Shown: piece by piece, positions 23,501-34,293 of the stretch
Layout of the letters: the number at the start of each line of letters is the position of its first letter
How positions within the stretch are numbered: the stretch's first letter is position 1
NCBI RefSeq assembly: GCF_001649575.2
Contig: NC_051440.1
Coordinates: 20,626,974-20,690,973 of the forward strand
DNA from: Kryptolebias marmoratus
Taxonomy: Eukaryota > Chordata > Actinopteri > Cyprinodontiformes > Rivulidae
DNA length: 64,000 nucleotides
Direction of reading: 5' to 3'
The notes under the pieces: model-generated
Databases searched by the model: none
The model's input: the letters and a program-made list of their open reading frames with translations, nothing else
Told to the model about the DNA's origin: nothing
Position numbers and translations under genes: made by a program

Positions 23501-26500
23501 TGTCTGATATTTAATTAACTCGTGAGAGTTCAAACAGCGTTCTGTTCTTGAACGTTTTAGTTTTGTGTTGCAGTTTAGATATTCCATAAACTCAGACTTC
23601 TGTTTCCCCCGTTAAACCCCATTTCACCTTTTTATTTAACTCAGTGGATTTGTTCACCAAAGTTAGGCTGGTGTTTTCACCGAATAATGGGTTTTAATTT
23701 AAATTAAAACTGAGCAAAGCGTTAGTTTTTGGTGGAAGTTTATTTTAATCTCAGGGAAAATCTGCTTGAAGAAGCTGTTGTGCTTATAATCATTTAAAAA
23801 TGTGGTTATTGAAGTAAATATCCCTCCAGGCTGGTTGCAGATGTACTGATCCAGAACATGTTTGTGATCAGAAACTGGAAGTTTTTCCACACGAGAGGTA
23901 ATTGGTTCACGTTTTCTCTGTAATGGTTACTGATTTGTACAGCGTGATGAGGTGAATAAGGTTTATTACGTATAAAACTGAGTTGGCAGGCCTGCTGGAG
24001 AGGGTAGAACTGAAGGCGGTGATGAATATAAAGCTGTCCCTGGGGGTGGTGGGGGGGTCATTGTGTTAAAACGTTTACTTGTTGAGGCTCACATATTTGA
24101 CAGACAGAATGCAGCCGCTTATCTGGTCTTGAGTGATGAAGCGTCAGCTCGCGAGCAGACCGAGGATCTGATAAGAGATTGAATTAGGCCACATGCTCTC
24201 TGACGGAGGGGGTTTGCTCCGCCGCCGAGCGTGGCGAGCACTGCAGAGTCAGAGATTCAGACATAAAGGGGGGCGATCACAGGGAAATACTGCTTTACTT
24301 GTTTTAGTTTCAGCAATTGTAAAAACTGTCATTTTCATTTACTTATTTAAAAAAAATTATACTAATGTTTTTTTTTTTTAATGCTCGTAGCATGTTTTAA
24401 AACCCTTAGTACACACGTGTCAAACTCAAGGCCCGTGGGCCAGATCCGGCCCTCTGTAACATTTCATCCGGCCCCCAGGATAACGTTTAGATTTCATCAG
24501 GTCCGGCCCTCTAATCTGGGACAGATCGAGTCTCTGATTCTTATTTTGCTTAAAAAAACTGAGCCCAAATAGGGAATAGGGACAGTGACTTAAAAGCCAA
24601 CAATATATAGTTTTAATTTCTGTATGATCAGGTTTTTGTTGATGGCTTTTTAAAAAAAAAATCTGTTTTAATGTTAAGAAATTCATTTAAAAGCTGAGTG
24701 AGGCGTAAGAAATGACAGCTAATGATGTGCTTTTTGAAGTTTAAACTGTTTGTCTGTGTTCATTAAAGTATGTTTGCTCTAAATTCTGTATAATCTGTAA
24801 CTGGGAAAAGATAATTGATATTTTAATATGAATGATTTGACATAATACATCTAAAACCGAGTTTAATTTATGTCATTTTTAACAAATATTGATCGTGATT
24901 GGCCCTTGGCTAGGACCACATTTTTAATTTTGGCCCCCTTACGTCACTGGGTTTGATCCCCCTGCCTTAGTGTAAGATTCTCAGACGCTGAACACACCTG
25001 GCGCTAAAATCCATCTTTAGCTCCTGTTCTGCTTTCTGCTGTGAACAGCTTCGATGAGGCGGTCTGGAACCCTTTTGTCCGCGTATGTTTGGTAGTCTGA
25101 ACACAATCTGTCCCGAGCCAAGATGTAAGATCTCCTACACAAAATCCTACCTGTCTCACCTGGATGTTTTGGGGTTTTATAAAAAATGTCAGCTGCTGTC
25201 TGATTAAAGATAATTAAACGGCCATCCTTGGGAATATTCTGAAGATGTGGCTTTTTTTTTTTTTGGCTGAAACATTTACAAAAGTCCCAATATGTGGAGA
25301 TTTTATGACTCAGTGGATTACCAGGACACAGTGTGATGGCTTTCTCTTTAGTTTAAAGTTTGTTCGTATTGTTTTAGAGCCGACTGGGCCCGCTGTGGTC
25401 ACTGTGAGCTGAAATGAGCTGTTTCTGTCCCAGGACAAGTCTGAGCAGCGTTATGAGGCTTTATATTCAGCTAATTGAACACGATGCATACGCTGTGTGA
25501 CAGATGGTGACTGTCAGTGCATTGTGGAGTTCTACGAGCTACAATCTTCTGTTTTTGCTCTTCTTTGCTCTGACACAGCGCTCTGAAGCCACTCATCACT
25601 GAATGTTCCTGTCTCAAATATATACTGATGGATAATTAGACTCATTAAGAGATAATGCCGTAGCTCAGATGTTTGAAGGTAAAGCAGTTTTTACAGAAAT
25701 GTCATCAGATCTGTTGTCAGTGTTTCTTTGTTGCTCAGTTGCCCCCTGCGCGGTGTGGCGTCTGCATCTGAAGCAGGTTTTGGGTTACTGCCAGGTGTGA
25801 ATGCTCTCAATCAAAGCTGTCCGCTTGTAATCAGATTACCCCAGGACGGATCTCAGTGCAGGGTCTGAACAGAGTCCTAAGGTTCTGTCAGCTGTTTCAG
25901 TTTTTAAAGGGAAATGTCATTTCCCGATGTGTGAAAGGTTTTTTTATGCGTGTTGGGTCAGCTCGTTGTAACTCCAGGACTGTTTTAACCCACAGAAATG
26001 CTGGAGAGTTCTTAGAATCTGTTTGCTGAAATAAACAGGACTTTCCCTGGAAAAAGTTATCTAGATGGCAGCAGGTTTTGCTAAGTAATTAGGATTTACA
26101 GATTTGCGTAAGGCCTTGTGAGGACAGAAGCCGTCTTCTGATGAGTGCAGAGAGGAAAAAGTGGCTGCTGCGTTCACTGACAGTAGTTTTTATTTGTTTC
26201 TACAACAGCATCACGTCTGCTTTAAAGTCACGCTGCACAGCGCTCGTAGAGACGGGTTTTATCCAGCATCTATAAAGATTCCTTCATCTATTAAAAGATT
26301 ATCTGATGAAATCCCAAAGCTTGTTACAATTTTATTAAATGAACAATATATCTAAACTGTGGTTTTAGTTTCTGTGTGTGTGTGAAAGGTGATTTATGAG
26401 TAAATATTTACTTGCTTGCTTGCTTTTGGACAAAGATTTATCGTATTTTCTGGATATACAGTATATATAATGAAGCCTAATATTTAAATAGTCCTAATAT

Positions 26501-26852
26501 TTGTCTCAGTCATCTGCAGCTTCAGTGTCCCCAGATACACAAATGAGACGAGATCAACACAACAAAATCTGTTTAATAAGTATTTATTTATTGTTGTTTG
26601 CAGTTTTTATCCTTTTCTCGAGCAGCTGAATAAGATTCATGTTCTTTCTTTGTGTTTTTTTTTTCTTCTTTCTAGACAGTCTTCCATGATGAGTGCAAGT
26701 TCAAGGAGAGTTTGCTCCCAAACAACTACAACGCCTACGAGTCTCTGGTTTACAGAGGCTCCTACATCGCACTGAGCAAACATGGCCGTGTGAAGAGGGG
26801 CAACAAAGCCACTACTGCCATGACTGTAACGCACTTCCTACCTCGAATATGA
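20541..26852 (+). CDS. fgf6: Fibroblast growth factor 6, three coding exons
   Basis: Predicted 213-residue secreted FGF (human FGF6: 208). Exons are 20541-20901, 21510-21613 (104 nt, the conserved length of FGF middle exons) and 26676-26852. The N-terminus [16 protein letters not shown] matches the FGF6 start MALGQKL..MSRGAG in layout, and the hydrophobic run [14 protein letters not shown] (about 30-43) is the signal segment. N51-A-T is a glycosylation sequon. The beta-trefoil begins at [12 protein letters not shown] and contains [20 protein letters not shown], then [20 protein letters not shown] and [17 protein letters not shown]. The C-terminus is TVTHFLPRI, as in FGF6/FGF4. FGF6 signals through FGFR1/FGFR4 with heparan sulfate and acts in muscle growth and repair. 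The neighbouring fgf23-tigar-ccnd2 block separates it from fgf4, which sits with ccnd1. Teleosts often keep two copies; the fgf23-linked one is usually called fgf6a. Confidence 0.95.
20978..21035. repeat. CGCGCCG-rich tract in fgf6 intron 1
   Basis: About 58 bases made almost entirely of G and C, with repeated CCGCG units, starting 76 bases after the fgf6 exon 1 donor. It marks the GC-rich 5' end of the gene. Confidence 0.75.
21294..21329. repeat. Tandem repeat, 9-bp unit, four copies
   Basis: Four perfect consecutive copies of TCACTGCAA in fgf6 intron 1. Confidence 0.95.
21715..21925. promoter_or_regulatory. Candidate muscle-type regulatory element, fgf6 intron 2
   Basis: Complex, repeat-free sequence just after exon 2. 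It contains GGAATG (21728-21733, the core of TEAD/MCAT sites) and CTATTTAAAG (21818-21827, resembling a MEF2 site). FGF6 is muscle-expressed in mammals, so an intronic muscle enhancer is plausible. Short motifs occur by chance; this is inference. Confidence 0.25.
22009..22029. repeat. (CA)n microsatellite
   Basis: About ten CA units in fgf6 intron 2. Confidence 0.85.
22483..23066 (+). mobile_element. Tc1/mariner-type element, degenerate copy
   Basis: Colinear with the better preserved element at 28919-29922. Shared tracts include ATGATTTGCAAA, ATAAACCCATATTCTGTTTAC, TATGGGGGTGCATTAGT, ATCAATGCAGAAAAGT and AGGATTGTTGAGCAT. The right end is missing: similarity stops where a hAT MITE arm begins at 23067. 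It retains shreds of the transposase region but no open frame. Confidence 0.65.
23067..23150 (+). mobile_element. hAT-type MITE arm
   Basis: Begins CAGGGGTGTCCAGTCCTGG and continues with GGAGGGCGGCTGTCCTGCAT and GTTTTAGTTG, the left arm of an abundant fish palindromic MITE. The second arm is not seen nearby. It abuts the truncated Tc1/mariner-type copy, suggesting insertion or recombination at that point. Confidence 0.6.
23235..23258. repeat. (AAAC)n short tandem repeat
   Basis: About five AAAC units after an A run, in fgf6 intron 2. Confidence 0.8.
24412..24964 (+). mobile_element. hAT nonautonomous element with 8-bp target duplication
   Basis: A 553-bp element. The left end reads CACACGTGTCAAACTCAAGG, close to the common hAT end CAGGGGTGTCAAACTC. 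The right end read in reverse gives CAGGGGATCAAACCCAGTG. It is flanked by CCTTAGTA (24404-24411) and CCTTAGTG (24965-24972), an 8-bp duplication with one mismatch, as expected of hAT insertion. Inside are GGCCAGATCCGGCCCTC and its relatives, typical of these elements. No transposase frame is present. Confidence 0.75.
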
Positions 26853-27204
26853 TGAGGAGGAAAGAAAAGAAAGAAAAAAAAAAACTGGCAATAACAAATT
26901 TATTTGCACATGTGGATTATATCCCAGGTAACACAAATACCATATACGTACGTACAAACACAAAAGACAACATGGACTGCAAAAGAAAGAAACACAGTTA
27001 TATCTGAAAATATTTATTCAAACTTTATATGTATATTTGGGTAGCTGACTTTGTATTAGAAATGATTGAAATGCCATTCTGTGCTGCTTTTCTAAGTTTC
27101 ATCATTTTGTGGTCCGAAGGGGATAGAGAGTTGTTCGTCCCTTCGGTTTTTATGGGTGCTTGTTGGATTGGGTCGGTGGATCATGGTTCATCCTTTGGAA
27201 ATAA
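26853..27204 (+). other. fgf6 3' UTR (minimum extent)
   Basis: Noncoding sequence after the TGA stop, starting with an A/G-rich stretch. The first clear AATAAA is at 27199-27204. The true end could be much further downstream; only transcript data would settle it. Confidence 0.35.
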
Positions 27205-28916
27205 AAACAGAGATGGTATTACCTCAAACAAGCACGTACTGAGAAGGACGTTTAGGAAACGGGAAATGCGTGCACTGAACGCCTGTTTACTTTAAAACGT
27301 TTTCAAGAAGCCGGGCGTCCGTGATGGATTGTTTCTGTCGCTGTCAGGGCAACTGGAGCACTTGTAAATTTGTCGGTGGTTTTTCTTGCGTCGTCATGAG
27401 GTGGCTGTGCCTTGAATTCCTTCTTACGGCCCCCTCACCGTTGAATGCAAGAAATGTGGGGCTGGAGTCAGAAATAGGAATGATACGTGAGTCGTCGCTC
27501 CCTAAGACACCACGAGGGACTTTAGCCCAATTCCTCGAGGGTCTGAGGTTTCTCCACTTTTATTCTCTTTCTATTACTGGATCAATTGAGTAACCGAGAC
27601 TTGATGCTGCACAGGATCCAGTGGAGCCTCTTGGAAAGTTAGATTTAGATTCAGCATTCACCCCCTCACCCCCAAAACATCACGTCCGAGACGGCTTTGA
27701 CAATCCCAGCTTTTATTTTCACAGCCGGCTGGTTGGGCCAGCCTGAGCGTGTGACTGTGTACTGGACGTATGGGTGTGTGACAGTTTTCAGCATGCATGT
27801 AGAATTGTTTCATGGATGCATTTATTTCAAACGTGCGTCTGTGTAGCACAAACGATCGGCCTGACGCAATCAGGCGTTTTTCTGTCTGCTGGATGTTTCA
27901 AACTGAGCACTCTGTTGTCATTCTGTTGTTGCTGACTCATCCCAAAGTATTTATTTTTGTTTTATTTTGAAAAACGGGAGCTGTTTGAAGTTCACACCGA
28001 TGATGTCTGGCACTTAGAAGTGGCGTGTTTCGAGGATGCTGCTGATCAGTCAGTTCACTGTAAATATGACGGCTTTTCGGGTTCATTTTAAGTAATGTAA
28101 GCGTTCCAGTTTGGCCTGCAGAGAACTGGAACAGATACAGAATTCATGATCTTGTTGAGCATAACGATGAGTTTAAAAAAGTAGATTTTTTTTTTTTTTT
28201 AACCCAGTGTTTTAAGCTATTTCTGCATTTTTCAGATTGGTCGTTGAGGTAGAGTAGGGCTTCTTGTTTTTGTAATGTTCATTCAGACTTTGTTTATGCA
28301 GCATAACGTACTTGAATTCATAAAAATGCTCCCACTCCTCTCTCAGATACTGTAATTTTCTGCAGGATAAGAGTGAACCCAGCAGAAAACACAAACATGA
28401 ATGGAGGACGTGCACGGCACTCTGTGTGCAGCACTGATTGTTTCTTGAACTTGTTGAGGACGTGGAGTGAAATATTCGGGGAAAATACCTGAGTGTCAGA
28501 TTTGTGGGCTTCTCATTGGTTGATGTCAGCGCCGGGCCCTGGGAATGTTGTGCATCTGAGCCATTTTTGTACCAAGGTCAGAGATTTGATTGTTTCTTGT
28601 GTTGGTATTTTTATTTTTTCTCTCGGTCTTTCACTCGTGGCTTTACCAAGCTCTGCACTTGTTAGGCTCTTTCTCAGAAAAGAGAAGAAGGGCACGGATG
28701 ATTTTTCAAGTCATGGTACACGCGCAGTCTTTTAAATACTGTAGTGAGGTGCGTCTCGGTCAGATCTTTTGCTAATTTTGTAACTTGACTTGCGAGATCC
28801 TTTAAGTAGCATTCTCCTAGCAGGAGGGCAGCTTGGTGAAATGAGTCTGGATTTAAAAGCAAAATTCCTCTTTGTAGTTGTCATATTTTACCTCATGGCC
28901 TGGAACACAGACAGAA
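27205..28916. other. fgf6-fgf23 intergenic region, proximal part
   Basis: Unique-looking sequence with no recognisable gene. It may partly be a longer fgf6 3' UTR. Nothing else can be supported here. Confidence 0.4.
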
Positions 28917-28918
28917 TA

Positions 28919-29922
28919 CAACCCCAGTTCTGAAAAAAGGTCGGGACGTTGTGTAAGACGTGAATACAAACAGAAAGCAATGATTTGAAAATCTCTTAAA
29001 CCCACATTTTATTTACAACGGAACACGGCAAATATAAATGTTTAAATTAAGAAACTCTACAAGTTTGGTGAAAAAAAAAAAAGGGATAATTTTGAATTTA
29101 ATGGCAGCAACATCTTTAAAAAGTTGGAACAGGGGCAACAAAAGGCTAAAATTAAGTGGTATAAATAAGAAACAGCTGGAGGAGCATTTTATAATGAATT
29201 ACAAGAATTAGCAACAGGTCAGAAAGAGGACTGGAGATAAAAAAGCTTTTTAGAGGCTGAATCTCTCAGAAGTAAAGATGGGCGGAGGTCCAGCAGGCTG
29301 TGAAAAGTTCCTCAACAAAAGATTGGATAGACTTTGAATATCCCATCATCTCCAGCTCATGTCATCAACAGATTTAAAGAATCTGTAGAAATCTCTGAGG
29401 TCAAAGGTCAAGGCTGAAAGTCAGCACTGGATAGCTGTGAATTTGGGTTCACAGCCTGCCTCTCTGATGGTATGGGGGTGCATTAGTGCCTCTGCCATCA
29501 ATGCAGAAAAGTCTCTCCAGGTTTCAGAACAACATCTGCTCTCAGTCAGGCGTGTTTTTCAGCAACACGATGCAAAAACCTCATCCTGCATTGTTACAGC
29601 AGAACGATTTGTGACATCGTGAAATAAAAATCCATCAAAGCTGACCCAGGACTGTTGAACAGCGAGAATCCTCTGTCAGAGCAGAATGGGACAACGTTCC
29701 AGCAGCTGCTGTCCTCAGCTCTTACAGGTTTACAGCCTGTCCCAACCTCTGCCATCAAATTCAAAATTATTAGTATTTTTTTAATGGTACAATTTCCTTG
29801 TGTCAACATTTGATGTTTACTGTGTTCCACTGCAATTAAAATACAAGTTTATGAGATTTGCAAATCATTGCATTTTGCTTTTATTTACACTTTAAGCCAA
29901 ATCTTTTTTGGATTTTGGGTTG
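28919..29922 (+). mobile_element. Tc1/mariner-type transposon, about 1 kb, decayed transposase
   Basis: Ends are inverted: CAACCCCAGTTCTGAAAAAA on the left and, read in reverse on the right, CAACCCAAAATCCAAAAAAG. Similarity extends about 75 bases to GCAATGATTTG on both sides. TA dinucleotides flank both ends (28917-28918 and 29923-29924), the target site duplicated by this superfamily. The centre retains a translated stretch with LMVWGCISA followed by FQQHDAKTSS, matching the Tc1-type catalytic region (MVWG...FQQDNA). The frame is otherwise broken and the element is short, so it is probably inactive. Confidence 0.8.
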
Positions 29923-29924
29923 TA

Positions 29925-32588
29925 GCTTGAGATGGTTTAGGCAGCATTTAAGCTCCAGCTCGTGCGGCAGCAGAGAGGAAGAGTTGAGCAGAGTGTGTTT
30001 ATCCACCTGAGCGCGCCGCTGTCACGCTCTGCCTCTGAGTCAGGAACGACACAACGTCGCCTCACTGTGCAAGCTGGCGCTCGTAGAAGGACGAAGGCGA
30101 GAGCGGCGGAGGAGTGGAGCGGAGTTGGTTTGTAGCAAAAGGCCAGGGATAAATAATCCAATGCTTCCAGAAAAAGAATAATTATAATAAAAAAAAGATA
30201 TTTGAGTCAGTTATCTGATGGACTGAATACTGTGATGCAAAAGAACCACTTGAGATGTCATATATGTTCTTGGAATGTCGACGCCACTTTTCGTCTTTGG
30301 AGGCTTTTGTCTTGAGCATCTTATTGGTCAATTGAACTGATCAGTATTTATCATATCACTCTGATCGGTAAATGATCACTTGTAGCTTTTTGTTTTCATA
30401 GCAGCGAGGAGTTTATTGATGAGTATTTTATTTTCTAATTTATCAAAATAAACACAAGGTGCAATTTTCTTTTTTATTATGAAGTGCAAATATTCTGTGC
30501 AGCAGGAGACGCTGCTTTTTCTTTCTTTAGAACAAGCTGACACACGACTTCTTTAGATGTGTTTTTACTGTACGTTTCTTTTTTCCTCTCCTGGTTTCTC
30601 GCTCAGAGGACGCCGTCAGCACGACGGGAATCTGAGCAGCCAGTGAGTGGGAACTGTAAAGTCACGACTCGTTAAACTGGAGGATATACGTTGGGCTTTT
30701 TGGGGGCGGATGGCGTTTGCAGCATTCGCACCAGAAAGCAGCTCAGTTTGCTGTCAGATCTTCAGATTTCCAGGTGGAAGTCTGTCAGTAATCCCACCAT
30801 GTCTGCATGATGCTGTTGTGAAGCAGGAAAGGTCGTCTAATACAGAGAAAGGCTAGTTCAAGGTGAGAAACGATCACTTTTCAACGTTGCTTCCTTAATT
30901 CCTCATTATGCATGTAGAGTTCGGAATGGGCTAGGATTGTCTTACCCCTTTGATTAAAGATCCAGTGTCTGGACTTGTGCTGGTTTTTAAAATGTGTTGG
31001 CTCGCAGGGAAGCGGAGGTCCGTGGGCAGATCTGAGGTCAGCCTCGTGTTTCCCTGCGGCCCGACAGCCTTTATGTTTCTCTCTGTTTTTTCTATTCCTG
31101 CACTGAGGGGAGAGTGCTTCCTCTGAGTCCCCCCTCCTCTTTTTTAACATATACCTCACCTTCTGCCTTAGTTCCGATTATTAAAATGATTGTAAATTAG
31201 TTTGAAACAGACTTCTCCAATCATTTGTTTCTGAAAAAATATGATGACAAGTAAGAAAAAGACTATATTACAAATGGTTTTCCTTTTATTTTTGTACGTA
31301 TGTGCTGTGCACAGCAGTCAACTGTATTCCTGAGATGACAATAAAAGACGTTTTGTAAAATATTTTCTGACTTATTTCTTTAAAGCTGTGTTTCAATTAA
31401 TTTAGACCTGCTGAGCATGAGTGGTACGACTTAAGGGTAAAAAATGTTCCATACCTTTAAAAAAAACAACCTTTTTAATCTAATTTAGAGCCTACAATGT
31501 GTTTCTCATTAATCCTGAGTGCTGGTGTGGATTCTCAGTCATCCAGGACAAATAAAAACAAAACAACTGGACTAATATTCTGTGGTTAAACATTCTGCTT
31601 CCCATTCGGGAGCTTTCTCTGAGAAATAACCCCTAAAGTGTATATACAGTGTAAACATACACGGTAAATATTTGTTTTCGACATATATTGATGAATATGT
31701 CAGAAAGTTCACCTTCTCGTCCAACATGTGACAAGACAAGGTCACAAACCCCCGAATCCTCTGATTGCAGAAGCTCCAAAACCTGTCGAATGGTATGGAG
31801 CGCCCTCTCCTGGTGAAAGAAGTTCAACAGAAACTGGAACGTCAAACACAGCACCGCTCTATTTTGTTCTCATTTTAAGTAAGTCCTGGAAATAAACCTA
31901 ATTATTGGTCAGGAGTGATTATTTAAGAACTGTTATTGTGGAGAGAAACCGTTACTACGCCTTCTAATGATTAATTAGGTTTTTTACCACAGAAAATAAA
32001 GCAGATTATTGCTATTCGAGTCAAACTGAAACAGTATTATTATTACTTTAGAATGAAATAATGACCTGCGAACAGCTAAACAATTACAGGTTTGGGTGAG
32101 AAAATAAATAAATGAAGAAAAGGTAAGAAGTTTGATCGTAAAGGGAAAATAAAGTCTGCAATTCACTCCTCCATCTCTGAGCAGTTTCAGTGGCCTGAAG
32201 ACTTCCTTTTCTAAGTTTTTTCAGCTCGTGGCTGAAGTGAAGTCACTGTACGCTCTTGTGAAAGACAGAGCAGCGGAAGTGCGTACAGTTAATTGATAAA
32301 CGGGTCAGAAATCATTCTCCCTGGACATGACTCAGCGCACTCGGATGCATCGGTTCACGCCAGAAAACTGAAAAACATCAGGACTTGTCTGAAAGGAAGA
32401 ACTAAACTGTTTTCCGTGTCAGAAAACGCACATCTTGTTAGATAAAACCTGCTGTCACGCAGTCCTCCTGCTCGCGAGGGAAAGGAGTGTTTTTGGAGTT
32501 GAAAGCCTTCATCTCTGCAGCTCAGAGCAAGCAGGGAAGCTGATAGAGTCATTTTGGTAAATGAGTTAGCCAGTTTATTGACCCTCTG
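29925..32588. other. fgf6-fgf23 intergenic region, distal part
   Basis: No gene recognised. An AATAAA-bearing stretch near 31338-31345 resembles a transcript end but belongs to no identified exon. Sequence nearest fgf23 may hold its promoter. Confidence 0.4.
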
Positions 32589-32596
32589 TTTAAATA
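32589..32596 (+). promoter_or_regulatory. TATA-like box, fgf23 promoter
   Basis: TTTAAATA lies 90-97 bases before the fgf23 start codon, placing a transcription start around 32620. It is the only TATA-like motif close to the gene. Confidence 0.4.
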
Positions 32597-32685
32597 GGCC
32601 CGTTGGACTTTCTCCTCCTCCACACGCTGCCCTCACACCACCCTGAACGTTCGAGCATTTGCAGAGCGACTCGTCCCCACTGATC

Positions 32686-33668
32686 ATGCAACTGGCCTTC
32701 CTCTCGCTCGCCCTGATTACTGTACATGTTTGTGTGACGGTGGACTGTAGACCGCGGCGCCGGCGCCCGACGGCGGCCGGCTTCAAACCTGCAGCACGTA
32801 TGGAGTCATTCTACCCGGAGCGAAACGAATCAATGGGAAGCCCTTTTCACAGAGGCCTTCTGGGTAAGTCTGTTTGTATACACACAGAATTACATAACGG
32901 TTTGTTTTTTGCAGAAAATATTAATCATGTTTGTTATTACGAGCCATTCAGTCTCACCAAAGGCAGCATTCAGTGCCATATATGTCTCTTAAAACGGCAA
33001 CATTGTCCTTAAAATGTATTTTGTGTTGAGATAAGCAGCACAGAAATGTCTCTGATCAAACAGTTTGTTGTAGAAGCTACTAAGTTTAAGGTTAATATTT
33101 TACCCTTTAATGATTTGTTTACACTTTCTTCCAGTTGTTTTTCCTGCAACAAAGGCAGCAAATAGTCTGGTGTCGATCTATGATCTGAGAAAAAAGCGAT
33201 TCCTGTGTGTGGACGTAAACGGAGAGCTGTACAAGTCTGTGAGTATCTCCTGGAGCTGCTTTGCCTCAGAGTGTCAGAGAAGTCTGTAAACATGGCTTGT
33301 TGTTTCAGAGGCGGAAGGACAGAAGGGACTGCCTCTTCCAGCAGACCCCCCGCGATGCGTTTTACTCCACGAGCGGGAACTGGCTGCTCGAGCTGGGCGG
33401 AGGCGACCTACGGGCGGCTCACCGGGGGCCTGCCGTGAAGAGGCAGAGAAGGAGCGAGGAGGTGAACCCTGCCGATCCCCTGCAGACGGTATCACATCCC
33501 TCACCTCCCACCAAGGACGGGACCGCCGGGCAGCCTGAACAGGACCAGACGGGCGCCGTGTCCAAAGAAACCCTCTCATCCTGCGACGACCCCCTGCGGG
33601 TGCTACAACCCAACGGGCCCGGCAGTCCCGTCAAGACGAACATCGCAGATCGGCCAGAACACCAATAA
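32686..33668 (+). CDS. fgf23: Fibroblast growth factor 23-like, short and divergent, three exons
   Basis: Predicted 213-residue secreted protein (human FGF23: 251). Exons are 32686-32863, 33135-33238 (104 nt, the FGF middle-exon length, phase 1 to phase 0) and 33309-33668. A hydrophobic leader, LAFLSLALITVHVCVTV, opens the protein. Exon 2 carries RFLCVDVNGELYKS, matching the RYLCMDFRGNIFGS strand of FGF23. Exon 3 has DCLFQQ and FYSTSGNWLLEL. The tail has a furin-type site R139-Q-R-R142 followed by S143-E-E, then two Asp-Pro-Leu repeats (D150 and D188), like the Klotho-binding repeats of FGF23. FGF23 is a bone hormone lowering phosphate and vitamin D through FGFR-Klotho. Position between fgf6 and tigar also fits. 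Oddities: exon 1 shows no FGF core, and the stretch between DCLF and the furin site is about 25 residues shorter than in human. An in-frame ATG at 32659 adds nine residues before the leader; the later ATG gives a cleaner signal peptide. Confidence 0.75.
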
Positions 33669-34293
33669 GGACTTTAGGTTAAAAGTATTTATGTTAAATA
33701 GAACATTTTTGTATCTGATGGCGTCCTGGGGGTAGATCCTCCGAGGTAAGAAGTGACTGTCGAAGGTGATTTCTTTCTTTTTGTGACAGAAACTGTATCA
33801 AATATTCCCAGAACTTTGGAGATAAGAGATAAAATGCCTTAAAAAGTGCTTCAATCAGGTTTTATCCGGGTCTCATCTGATCAGTTGTGTTCAGGCGTTC
33901 TGTTTGAAGAGCAGGTGACAGATAAGTTTGGGAAGATCCAACAAAAGTTTGGTCCTGATGTCCTTTAACCTCCATTGTCTGTTAAATTTTAATCCTTGAA
34001 CCAGATGAGGCAATCTGAGTTTTACTTCTGTAAAACTGAGTCATGTACAGGTAACTGAACAGGGTTTTAAAAATGTTGTCACTATACATACAGTAAACAT
34101 ATATATATGAATAAATTGTGTCACATGAAAGCACTCATAGAAAATGATCCGGTGCTGGACACCAAAAGTCACAGCAATGAAAAGTATTTATTTATTGAAA
34201 CGTGTTTAATGACTTTATTTCTAACTTGATGCTTGTTATTTATATATTTCACGATGTTTTATTTCTGACGAGAAGGATAAAATAATAAATAAA
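33669..34293 (+). other. fgf23 3' UTR
   Basis: AT-rich noncoding sequence after the TAA stop, ending at two overlapping AATAAA signals (34284-34289 and 34288-34293) followed by a GT-rich stretch. Confidence 0.45.
34284..34293 (+). promoter_or_regulatory. Poly(A) signals, fgf23
   Basis: Two overlapping AATAAA hexamers, with a TG-rich stretch about 20 bases downstream. Confidence 0.45.

Larger units (their letters stand above)
21614..26675 (+). other. fgf6 intron 2
   Basis: A 5.1 kb intron, donor GTAGGT and acceptor TTCTTTCTAG. Its first 300 bases include a possible conserved element (see 21715-21925). The middle carries several transposon relics: a Tc1/mariner-type copy, one arm of a hAT MITE and a hAT element with target duplications. 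The rest (about 24980-26670) shows no gene. Confidence 0.75.

Noticed and set aside
20541..26852. Identity as fgf4 instead of fgf6
   Set aside because: The N-terminal layout and [12 protein letters not shown] wording fit FGF6, and the neighbours are fgf23, tigar and ccnd2; fgf4 sits with fgf19 and ccnd1.
29437..29622. 61-codon open frame with LMVWGCISA
   Set aside because: It is a decayed transposase piece inside the Tc1/mariner-type element, not an independent gene.
30647..30856. Possible alternative first exon of fgf23
   Set aside because: The 69-codon frame shows no signal peptide or FGF strand and has no phase-1 donor that would join exon 2.
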